Of a stretch of DNA of 64,000 bases, positions 47,111 through 55,450 are shown in pieces. Below the pieces are notes generated by a model. The model was given only the letters and a program-made list of their open reading frames with translations, was not told the DNA's origin and ran no database searches. Location: NCBI GenBank assembly GCA_928724745.1, contig CAKMXJ010000002.1:434001-498000 (forward strand), written 5' to 3'. The number at the start of each line of letters is the position of its first letter. Within the stretch, counting starts at the first letter, position 1. A program made the translations under genes and the position numbers. The stretch comes from Anthracocystis setariae (lineage: Eukaryota > Basidiomycota > Ustilaginomycetes > Ustilaginales > Ustilaginaceae).

Positions 47111-50100
47111 AAACTTTGGCGCCATGTCGAACGATACTCATACAATGTCACGCAATGACAACCCTCGACTTAACAAATTCGATGACTACCCCCAGTGGAG
47201 GGAAGACATGGCCAGTCTTCTCATGATCCGCGGCAAGCGATCATGGGATGTCATCACTGGAGATCTCACAGGGGACCTCAAGAAAGATACCGAGAAATAT
47301 ATCGAGGCCAACGGACTGGCCCTAGGAACCCTCCGTCTTAGCATTGGGGAAGATTTCTCATATCTCTACAAGGACAAGACCGAAGCCAAACAAATTTGGG
47401 ATGACGTCGAGAAGGCCTTCGAAAAGAACTTGGCCGACAGAGTAGAGCGTATTGAGGACGAACTCAACAATCTGCGTCAAGGGGACGACGATCCCATTGA
47501 TAGGATTGCAACCAAAATCCTCACTCTGTCGACTCAACTTGAGAAGGCCGGGCGCGAAGTCAGCTTCAATAAAAGGCTCCGAATCTTAGCAAAGTCGTTG
47601 CACTCTAAGTTCAACCACTGGAAAGCGTTGCTTCAGCATGACATAAACGGTCTCGAGACTGAAGTAACACAGACAATCACCATCAATATCGATGGGGTTG
47701 AGAAGGAAATAGACGTCAAGATTCCCAAAGAATCTTTCAAAGCGAAATATGATAGAACCCTGGACGAACTGAGATCCAGGGAAGAGCAAATTCGACAAGA
47801 AAAGGCCATCAAAGGCCACAACACGCAGAGGAACGAGTCGAATGGAGTCTCATACTTCACTGAAGATGGGACAAAGAAAACTGCACGAGGAAAGGGACCT
47901 CAATGCTACAACTGCGGCAAACACGGCCATGTTGCCAGGGTTTGCAGAAGCAAAGGGAAATCCGGACCCAGACGTTTCCCTCCTCAATCAGGAGAGACTC
48001 AGAAGGAATCCGATGAGACCAAAAAGGATGACAAGGAATCCAAAAAGGTCACTTATTACTTGAATGTGGACGACGACGTCGCGGACCAAGTCGAACACGA
48101 GGTCTACTACAACGAGAATGGAGCCAAGCCCTCCTGGATCCTCGATTCAGGTTCTTCAATTCACGTTTGTAATGACAATAAATTATTCAAGAACCTCAAA
48201 TACGGGAGCTACGGAAAAGTACGCAGCGGCTCAGGAGAGACCGCCGACATCAAGGGAATGGGCGAAGTGATCCTCTACCCCCGCGGCAAGGACACTTACA
48301 AGGAATTCAAGCTCACGAAAGTGCACTACATCCCTGACTACAACGTCAACCTAATTGGCGTCGGAATCATAAGGGACCAAAGCACAGTCACTTTCAATAG
48401 AGATGGTGGTGATATCCGCACTGACGATGGTGCAGTCATTTGCCGTTTCTACAAGGAACGAAACCTGTCTTTCCTTGATGCTGAATGTGAAGTCACGGAA
48501 GAAACATACTTCACGGAGACAGTAAAAGGGAGCCTACACGATTGGCATTCCCGCCTCGGTCACATCAGCTATCAAGCAGTGAAGGAAACAGCTAAGCTCA
48601 CGCAAGGCATGGAATTCACTGAAGACAAGGAGAGAGTTCATTGTGAGGCTTGTAGTTTTGGAAAGGCCCAACACGAAAGTGACAAGCAAGGATGGAATAC
48701 CACCACCGAGCCACTCGAATTAATTCACTCTGACGTTATGGGCAAAATGCCTCACGCGTCTTTCAGTGGAGATAAATTCGTTGTCACGTTCATCGACGAT
48801 TACAGCCGTTTTGTGGGTGTATATCTGATGGCAAAGAAGTCAGAGGTGCTACGTTGCCTCATAGTCTTCAAGGAATATTACGAAAATCAAACAGGAAAGA
48901 AGATCAAACGTTTTCGATCTGACAACGGAGGGGAATACACGGGAAGAACATTCCAAGAGTACTTGAAATCATCTGGCATTATCCATGAAAGAACGGCTCC
49001 ATACAAGCCCGAACAGAATGGTGTTGCCGAGAGGATGAATAGATCGCTTGCTACCATAGTAAGGTGCATGCTCATTAACTCTGGATTGCCTTACGTGTAC
49101 TGGGGGGATGCTATCCTCCATGCCTCCTACATCAAGAACCGAATACCAGTTCGGATGGGAGCCTCCCACACACCAATTGAACTTTTCCTGAACCAAGTGC
49201 CCACAACTGCGCTCCTAAAACCATTCGGGTGCCTCGGGTATGTGAGAATTCCAAGTCATCTAACTCGCAAGTTTGGACCTCGAAGCCGTAAGGCGATCTA
49301 TTTGGGTGTTTCCCCGGGAACAAAGGCATACCGGATTGTCACCTTGGACGACATGGTGTACCAAGCATCCAAACAAGTCAAATTTCACAAACACGACTTC
49401 CCCTACAAAAGTGAAAATTTTACTGTCGAGGTCGACCGACTCAACATCGAATATCTCGTCAACGACGAGGACGACGGACCCTCGGATGACGATGAATCGA
49501 ATACTCCCTATGAGAACTATCCCATCTACCACACTCAAGGACCTATAGAAGACATCGAACCAAAAACCCTAGCTCAAGCGCGTCGCAGGAGCGACTGGCC
49601 CAAATGGGAAGAGGCAGTAAACAAGGAACTGGCCTCACACGAAGAAAACAAGACATGGGAACTCGTTGCCATTCCGCATAACAAGAACATCGTCAGCTGC
49701 AAATGGGTATTCAAGCTCAAGAAGAATCCCGACGGCAGCATTGACAAATACAAGGCGCGACTTGTCGCACGAGGCTTCACACAACAGGAAGGAATTGACT
49801 ACGAGGAAACTTTTGCCCCCGTCATGAAATTTCAGACCTTGCGTATCATCCTCGCCCTGGCAAATCAATTCAATCTCCTAGTACACCAAATGGACGTTGT
49901 CACCGCGTTCCTCAATGGTGAATTACAGGAGGAAGTGTACATGGAAAGTCCCGTCCCTGTCGAAGGGAAAGTGTGCCGACTCAGGAAGTCACTCTACGGA
50001 CTCAAACAAGCAAGCCGCACCTGGTTCGAGCACATCGACCAAACACTTCGCAACAGCGGATATTGTCGCACCCACACGGACAGCAGCCTGTACATCCAGA

Positions 50101-50597
50101 ACGCCGCGGATGAAAGCAAGCGAATCTTCATTGGAATCTACGTCGATGACGTGATCATCTGCTCAAAGTCACAGACACTCATAGACGGAGCAAAGCAAAT
50201 TCTATCCAAGAAGTACAAGATGACAGACTCAGGTCCCGTCAAACACATCCTTGGCATTGAAGTCAAACGTCGTGACGGTATACTGTCCCTTAGTCAACGG
50301 CACTACATTCGAAACTTAGTGCATCAGTTCCTGCCAGCGGAATGGAAGCGTGAGAAAACTCCTCTAGTCATCGGATCAGAGAAGCTCACCCATCTCGAGA
50401 CGGCACTCAGCCCACCCGAACATGCGCGGTATCGGTCCATCGTCGGATCACTCCAATATGCCAGCCAAGGAACGCGCCCGGACATCACCTTCGCAGTGCA
50501 ATATCTCAGTCGAACCCTACACAAACCCACCATTGGAAACTTAAAGAATGCCGAGCGCACCATCCGATACCTTGCCACCACGGAAACGATTGCTTGA
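47103..50597 (+). CDS. Retrotransposon Gag-Pol polyprotein, truncated in RNase H
   Basis: One 1164-codon frame. A Gag region (residues 1-260, starting near the FDDYPQWREDMASLL motif typical of copia Gag) precedes a CCHC knuckle at 268-281 (CYNCGKHGHVARVC). The protease Asp is at about 348 (WILDSGSS). The integrase has its HHCC zinc module at about 480-525 and catalytic residues in SDVMG, RSDNGGEY and AERMNRS (about 544, 606 and 645). The reverse transcriptase starts near 866 (KWVFKLKK) and carries YVDDV at about 1013. The frame stops just after RT, where RNase H should begin; RNase H sequence continues in another frame, so one net frameshift is present. The ATG at 47124 is an alternative start. 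Protease and RT signatures appear intact. Confidence 0.93.
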   Translation: MSPNFGAMSNDTHTMSRNDNPRLNKFDDYPQWREDMASLLMIRGKRSWDVITGDLTGDLKKDTEKYIEANGLALGTLRLSIGEDFSYLYKDKTEAKQIWDDVEKAFEKNLADRVERIEDELNNLRQGDDDPIDRIATKILTLSTQLEKAGREVSFNKRLRILAKSLHSKFNHWKALLQHDINGLETEVTQTITINIDGVEKEIDVKIPKESFKAKYDRTLDELRSREEQIRQEKAIKGHNTQRNESNGVSYFTEDGTKKTARGKGPQCYNCGKHGHVARVCRSKGKSGPRRFPPQSGETQKESDETKKDDKESKKVTYYLNVDDDVADQVEHEVYYNENGAKPSWILDSGSSIHVCNDNKLFKNLKYGSYGKVRSGSGETADIKGMGEVILYPRGKDTYKEFKLTKVHYIPDYNVNLIGVGIIRDQSTVTFNRDGGDIRTDDGAVICRFYKERNLSFLDAECEVTEETYFTETVKGSLHDWHSRLGHISYQAVKETAKLTQGMEFTEDKERVHCEACSFGKAQHESDKQGWNTTTEPLELIHSDVMGKMPHASFSGDKFVVTFIDDYSRFVGVYLMAKKSEVLRCLIVFKEYYENQTGKKIKRFRSDNGGEYTGRTFQEYLKSSGIIHERTAPYKPEQNGVAERMNRSLATIVRCMLINSGLPYVYWGDAILHASYIKNRIPVRMGASHTPIELFLNQVPTTALLKPFGCLGYVRIPSHLTRKFGPRSRKAIYLGVSPGTKAYRIVTLDDMVYQASKQVKFHKHDFPYKSENFTVEVDRLNIEYLVNDEDDGPSDDDESNTPYENYPIYHTQGPIEDIEPKTLAQARRRSDWPKWEEAVNKELASHEENKTWELVAIPHNKNIVSCKWVFKLKKNPDGSIDKYKARLVARGFTQQEGIDYEETFAPVMKFQTLRIILALANQFNLLVHQMDVVTAFLNGELQEEVYMESPVPVEGKVCRLRKSLYGLKQASRTWFEHIDQTLRNSGYCRTHTDSSLYIQNAADESKRIFIGIYVDDVIICSKSQTLIDGAKQILSKKYKMTDSGPVKHILGIEVKRRDGILSLSQRHYIRNLVHQFLPAEWKREKTPLVIGSEKLTHLETALSPPEHARYRSIVGSLQYASQGTRPDITFAVQYLSRTLHKPTIGNLKNAERTIRYLATTETIA

Positions 50598-50655
50598 CCT
50601 TTCGGCGCCACCAAATGAGGGGGAGCATGATTCAAGCATTTTCTGACGCCGATTG

Positions 50656-51598
50656 TATTAGATTCTAAAAGTCAATCGATGCGAAGTAGCTATCGCGGCG
50701 TTAGTTTATCCAATGTTAGATACGACTTACAACACTCGGTAATGGATGTTTGACATCCGATATCCTATTTCCTAAGTTGCGATCTTGGGGGAGTGTCGTG
50801 AGTCGTTAAGTCCGTGCTCGAACTATCACAGAGTTTGATGTCTGTGACTTAGTAGTGCTAGGACAATATCGATATTGAACGGGGCGCAGCGGTTAGAAGC
50901 TTCGAAGGATTTGAACGAGGAAGATCAACATCCAATATCGGATGTTGATGCTAGTCGTCAGATCTTATAAGTTGATAAGTAAGGTAGTGATTCGATAATT
51001 CTATTCACTCTCTCGGGTTCTGGTCCCGAGTCTTATATACATATGTCTTGATACTAACACGCACAGCGAGGGTATCTTCATCTTCGCCATACGTCCTATG
51101 CGTTCCCTATAGTGACTACCCTGTCCTCCCTCTGTGTCCCCAACACTCATTATCGAGCGTCTCTCCTCATCGTGTGAGCCTTTATTCCGCTTACTGAGTC
51201 TCGTACCTCAGTCATGATTGGTTCGGATCTCGTCCGCCCGTCCTTCTCTCCTCTTCCATGCTGGGCAGAAGGTTCCATTCGGGGCAGACCGGTTTGCCAT
51301 CCTTCCAATGCGGTCCTATCATTGGGCGATGAGTGTGTGGGTTCATAGTTGAGGTTAATGATTCGTCGAGCAGTCTCAACATTTAGTATCGAATGTTGAG
51401 ACCCGTTGACGGACCAATGGGAGTACTGCCGGGTGTCGTGTGGGTACGGAAAAATGTTTAAATCCGCCCGGTGAACATTGAGACCGGTGTCTCGACATTC
51501 GCCGTCGCGTGTGCAACACTCATTACTGAGTGTTGTGTGCCGATATGTGATGTACCCGATTGCGAGATGAAAAGCTGATTCGTAAGGCGAATCCAACA
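50656..51598. mobile_element. 943-bp nested insert, probably a solo LTR or non-autonomous element
   Basis: It is flanked by the 5-bp duplication GATTG (50651-50655 and 51599-51603). Its ends are inverted repeats: TATTAGATTC at the left and GAATCCAACA at the right match at 8 of 10 positions, and the two left-end mismatches are both G-to-A. Removing the insert plus one duplication (948 bp) keeps the RNase H frame on both sides. No long ORF is inside. It is rich in short hairpins: 50744-50758, 50924-50949 (10-bp arms), 51373-51402 (11-bp arms), 51514-51535 (9-bp arms) and an imperfect one at 51472-51499. A solo LTR fits the TG..CA-like ends and 5-bp duplication; a TRIM or other non-autonomous unit is the alternative. 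Confidence 0.8.
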
Positions 51599-52129
51599 GA
51601 TTGGGCCACAGACATCTTGGACAGACGCTCCGTCTCAGGCATCATCCTAATGGCATTCAATACACCGGTAGCTTGGAAATCTAAGAAACAGACGCGTGTG
51701 GCAGACTCAACAGCATATGCTGAGTACATGGCAATGCATTCCATTGCGAGGGAAATTAGTTGGGCACGACAGCTCTTGTCAGACATGGGTTACAAGCATG
51801 ATGTCCCCACCCCGCTATTCACGGACAGCCAGGCCGCCAAAAGCATAGTCGAAAATCCGAAGGACGCATCTCGCACAAAACACTGGGACATCAGTTACCA
51901 TTTCGTGCGCGAACAACAGTCACTTGGCGCAATAGAAGTGAAGTACATCAACACGAAGGACCAGCCAGCAGACGTCCTCACGAAGAGTTTCTGCGCCGTC
52001 AAACAAAGTTCTGCAATGAAATTGCTTAACCTAGTTGACCCCTCCGAAGAAAAAGGGAAGGACAATTTCGTGAAAAAGGAAATACGAGAAAAAGGGACAA
52101 ACCTACTCGCGCCCCCGGGCGCCGAGTAG
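51599..52129 (+). pseudogene. Displaced RNase H part of the retrotransposon pol
   Basis: Downstream of the insert the frame reads copia RNase H hallmarks: TDWATDILDRRSVSGI, AWKSKKQTRVADSTAYAEYMA, LFTDSQAAKSIVENP and HWDISYHFVRE, then DQPADVLTKSF and a stop at 52127-52129. The matching upstream part, with the AFSDAD motif, ends at the insertion point near 50655. This piece has no start of its own and is separated from the rest of pol by the nested insert. Confidence 0.9.
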
Positions 52130-52502
52130 TCACACGTCCGCACCGAACGGGGGCCGAAAGACGACTAAATACGAAAAGAAAACACCATATCAAAAGGAAC
52201 CCACCCTTTTGATAACGGCGCTGGCGAGTTCGCCCGAAGGTCCCCGAACAGCAGTTGAAGAGTGTCACAGTAATCTTGGCATCCAGCCAACGACGAAACA
52301 ACACTTTCCCTCAACAAAGATTGCGCAGTGACTGAGAAACTGCCCAAAATAACGATCGACCTCGCCACATCTTTTTAACTTTTTGCTGGCAAAGTCGACG
52401 GAACCAGAAGTGTCTTCAACAGCGACACTGTAGATATAAAGTCCCCTCTCGAGGACGACAAGAATTTCCCCCCCTTCAAGTTTCAGTAAAGCCCCATTTC
52501 AA
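52130..52502 (+). other. Leader between pol and the extra ORF
   Basis: A 373-bp non-coding spacer. A TATAAA lies at 52435-52440, about 65 bp before the extra ORF. A pyrimidine-rich stretch ending in TTTCAG (52481-52486) could act as a splice acceptor. A 15-nt string (TCGCCACATCTTTTT, 52362-52376) also occurs in both LTRs (from 47020 in the 5' copy). Confidence 0.5.
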
Positions 52503-53789
52503 ATGGCGAGAACAAAGAGAAGAACGACTAGGAATAGATCAAGACGAACGACGTCAATCATGACACTGCCCACGAGCCAGACTAACGAAACCATGACCCC
52601 TCCTCCCCCTTATGCCAGTCAACCCAGTCCGCACGGCGAAGTCGGGAACGAACCTGCTCCTGCTCAAGACGATATCGGGACCGGACCAGGTCTACCTCTC
52701 GCACACGAGTTAATCGAAGGAGGAGATCAGGTTTTGGAAGTGGTGCTCAATGATCAGGACGCGGAGGGAGAGGACGAAGAGGTGCAGGTCGTAGGAACGA
52801 CTCGTGTAACCACGGAAGTTGCACCAAGAAGGCCCCGCGATAATGCGCAGGAAACGGCGAGGGAAATGGAAAGGATCACTGCTCACGAAACTGCTATATC
52901 TCGCGAACTAGAAGAACTCAGCGCAACACTTGCTAGAGCTGAGCGGAGGCAAGCAGATAGGGCTGCCCGGCGAAGCAGAGGTGAGACCAATCCTTCCCCC
53001 GAGCGTAGACTGAGAACCCCTCCCCCTTCCGGCTTCTATTCACAGACGCAATCGAGCCCTGGCCGGCAACAATGGCAATCGGGCCGTATCCTAAACGAAG
53101 ACGGAACGTACACGAGATCCATTGGCCGCCGCCCTGCCGAGCACTACACAAGGCCGCCCAGATCTTGGAAGGCTTGCACTCGGTGCAAGCGTCTCAACAA
53201 CAAGGGCCACGTCGTACTGTGCATCCCATCGCGCAAGGCCGGTAGCGAGAAATGCGATAACTGCCAAGTCACCTCACGTAGCTGCTCCAACGATCACTCC
53301 AAGAATTCGAAAGCGTATGCCAAGGATCAACTGAAAAGGAAGATCGCTAGGGAGGTCAACAAAGCCAAGGCCGAAATGCAGCGCGATATCAACGTGATCA
53401 CGAAGACGAAGAACATCAAGATTCAGCAACTCTCCGAGATCCGCAATGTCGCCTCAGCCGAGTCTAGGACTGTCATCGACCTCCTTCAAGGCATTACTCC
53501 TACTTCGAACAGGGAACGAAGGGCCCTACAAAATGCACTCAATCACCTCGAAAACCTGGTCCGAGCTTCTTCCAACACGGCCACGGACCCTGGATTCGGA
53601 AACACAGTCGCCACAGAACGGGTCGAAGAGTCGGACGAAGGGAACCGATCTCGCAGGGGGAGCACAAGCGCCCTCCAGCCCGTTTTCGATAGCGAGGCAA
53701 GTTCTGAGGAGGACGAGTTGTTTTCCGACGACGATGACGACGAGGATGAGTACAGGCCCGGACCTTCCCGCAGACGATCTCGTAGGTAG
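52503..53789 (+). CDS. Extra retrotransposon ORF, zinc-cluster-like basic coiled-coil protein (428 aa)
   Basis: I recognise no family. The intact frame lies inside the element, between pol and the polypurine tract. The order is: basic N-terminus (RTKRRTTRNRSRR), a PPPPY motif at 33-37, an acidic segment (about 77-97) and a coiled coil (about 116-158). Then comes a cysteine module at C225, C228, C240, C251, C254 and C261 (CX2CX11CX10CX2CX6C). A second Lys-rich coiled coil spans about 270-360, and the end is strongly acidic then basic (SDDDDDEDEYRPGPSRRRSRR region). The second half of the cysteine module matches a Zn2Cys6 cluster but the first loop is 11 residues, not 6. There is no signal peptide or membrane segment, so it is not a classical Env. 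Nucleic-acid binding is the likeliest inference. Confidence 0.82.
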   Translation: MARTKRRTTRNRSRRTTSIMTLPTSQTNETMTPPPPYASQPSPHGEVGNEPAPAQDDIGTGPGLPLAHELIEGGDQVLEVVLNDQDAEGEDEEVQVVGTTRVTTEVAPRRPRDNAQETAREMERITAHETAISRELEELSATLARAERRQADRAARRSRGETNPSPERRLRTPPPSGFYSQTQSSPGRQQWQSGRILNEDGTYTRSIGRRPAEHYTRPPRSWKACTRCKRLNNKGHVVLCIPSRKAGSEKCDNCQVTSRSCSNDHSKNSKAYAKDQLKRKIAREVNKAKAEMQRDINVITKTKNIKIQQLSEIRNVASAESRTVIDLLQGITPTSNRERRALQNALNHLENLVRASSNTATDPGFGNTVATERVEESDEGNRSRRGSTSALQPVFDSEASSEEDELFSDDDDDEDEYRPGPSRRRSRR

Positions 53790-53850
53790 CTAGTTCATTC
53801 CATCATCTTTCCTTCCACTTCATCGAAAGTTCTGCCCCCGAGACTTCAAG

Positions 53851-53861
53851 TCGAGGGGGAG
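53851..53861 (+). other. Polypurine tract
   Basis: A purine-rich run (CGAGGGGGAG within it) abuts the 3' LTR, as expected for the plus-strand primer. Confidence 0.7.
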
Positions 53862-54187
53862 TGTTAGAAATATCAATACGCCGACTTTTCTTTCTCGGTC
53901 GACAATAGCGTCGGCCGGACTTTCAATCGCGTCATGTGAAGCAATTCCAGTTTCTGGGTTGCGTCACATGAGAAAGTTTTTCATTCTAGTTTTTCACTCC
54001 CAAAAGTATTCCTATAGCGTAGCCTCGACGGTATAAATGACCACCCAGGTCTTCATGTCTTGTAGAATAGTCTCCTCATCCACGAATATACTCAAGACTG
54101 CGTCGAGGTCGCCACATCTTTTTGACAATTGTGCGAGTACTTCGACTTGACTACTGCACCGAACAAAAAGGATAATTAATTCTTTTA
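53862..54187 (+). repeat. 3' LTR
   Basis: A 326-bp copy of the 5' LTR with two substitutions (A53902, T54148), followed directly by the CAAAC target duplication at 54188-54192. Confidence 0.95.
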
Positions 54188-54192
54188 CAAAC

Positions 54193-55450
54193 GCGACAGG
54201 AGCCACCTGCAAAGCCGATCGAGTTACTCCGACGCTTGCAGATGCACTACTCTGTATTCCTTGCTGCACTTGGTCTGGCCAAATGTGCTGGTCGGTCGTC
54301 TCTCTGCTGTCATCTTGTCCCAACTCTCACGCTGAGAAAGACGTTTCTTCGGCTGCTACCATGTTCGCTTGCTTGCTTGCACGCGCATGCCCCGTTCACC
54401 ACCTGCCCAACAATTTACTTTGCCTTGCGCCATGCGTCCTTCGACAATCATAGCGCAAAGCGTAGCTGAGCGAGCATCCGCCTCGTCGCTATCGAATCTC
54501 GTTGCCACAGCTTCAAATGAAAACCAGAGTCGACTGGTCGCGTGTCTCATCGTGCAAAGTAGAGTGCCTCTTTTTTGTCAAAAGCGCACTTAGACACAGC
54601 AGTGCGGAACCACCGACCGAGCCAAAGGGCGAGTAGGGTTTGCATTTCAGGGACGGAAAGAGGTAAGGCCTATGACATTCCGCCAGACCCTTATCAAGAA
54701 AAGAAAAAAAAAAAAAATTGACATGAGCACGTCCGCCGGCACTCTACCTGCTTGATTTTGTGGCAGCAGCCTTCGATGTCAACTTAACTTGCCGACGGTT
54801 AACGATTACACTCGGATTTCACTTACACACACACACACACACACAGAGCACGCGCGCGCGCCCGGGTTTCTTGATTTGCTTGCTCCCTGCAGCTCGAAGC
54901 GTATCATCCCATCGAATCGCACCAAGCAGCAGCAGCAACATGGTCTGCAGGCACTTTCGCGGTACTGTAGAGTACAGTACCGTACTGCTCTGTATGGTGT
55001 GTCAGCTCCTGTGTCACCGCTCATACCTGTCTGGGCCTTCGGGGTTCTGCGGATATCCATCCGACGCCATCCTTTGCCAGCCTCCTCTGTCGCTTCAATG
55101 CCACACGAGCATAAGCAAACCAACTTGACCAAGGCACGGATCAAGTCTCAACATAACATGGCTGAACGAACACAAGGGGGCAAGGTCGATATCACTGCCA
55201 CCGAGCCAACACGACCCGCTCCTCTCTGCATTTTTTCAATGATCAACTGTGTTTCTAACACCACATCTGTACAAGTGAAAGTCGCCGGACTGCATGGGAG
55301 CACTCATCTCTCCAACTGATCCGCTTATGTCGTCGCGATGTTGTTGCCGTCCGCGCAAATCATGCAACGCTTTGTCTGGCGTTTCAAGCGCGTCCCCAAG
55401 TCTCAACATCACCGTCCGAGCTCGGTCCGATGCTTCCAACCATCGCTTGT
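54193..55450. other. Intergenic right of the retrotransposon
   Basis: About 1.26 kb with an A-homopolymer (54703-54717), a CA run (about 54825-54846) followed by a GC alternation, and a TACTGTAGAGTACAGTACCG motif (54963-54982). No supportable gene; open frames here run through simple repeats. Confidence 0.5.
54825..54846. repeat. CA dinucleotide microsatellite
   Basis: About eleven CA units, followed closely by a short CG alternation. Confidence 0.85.

Larger units (their letters stand above)
46773..54187 (+). mobile_element. Ty1/copia-type LTR retrotransposon with an extra 3' ORF and a nested insert
   Basis: Two 326-bp direct LTRs bound the element, with the 5-bp target duplication CAAAC at 46768-46772 and 54188-54192. 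The internal order is primer-binding site, gag-pol (CCHC knuckle, protease, integrase, reverse transcriptase, RNase H), an additional 428-codon ORF, polypurine tract and 3' LTR. Integrase before reverse transcriptase defines Ty1/copia. The LTRs differ at only two positions (46813/53902 and 47059/54148), so insertion was recent. Total length is 7415 bp, about 6467 bp without the nested insert and its duplication. The pol frame is broken by a net frameshift near 50590-50640 and by the insert, so this copy cannot make full pol. The extra ORF is intact. Confidence 0.95.

Noticed and set aside
50794..51145. A separate 352-bp LTR (TGTCGTGAG...CCCAACA) inside the nested insert
   Set aside because: It has a purine run before it and TG..CA ends, but no target duplication around it; the outer 943-bp unit with GATTG duplication is better supported.
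54760..55319. Plus-strand frames of 122 and 176 codons
   Set aside because: They run through CA and GC simple repeats and encode repeat-derived residues.
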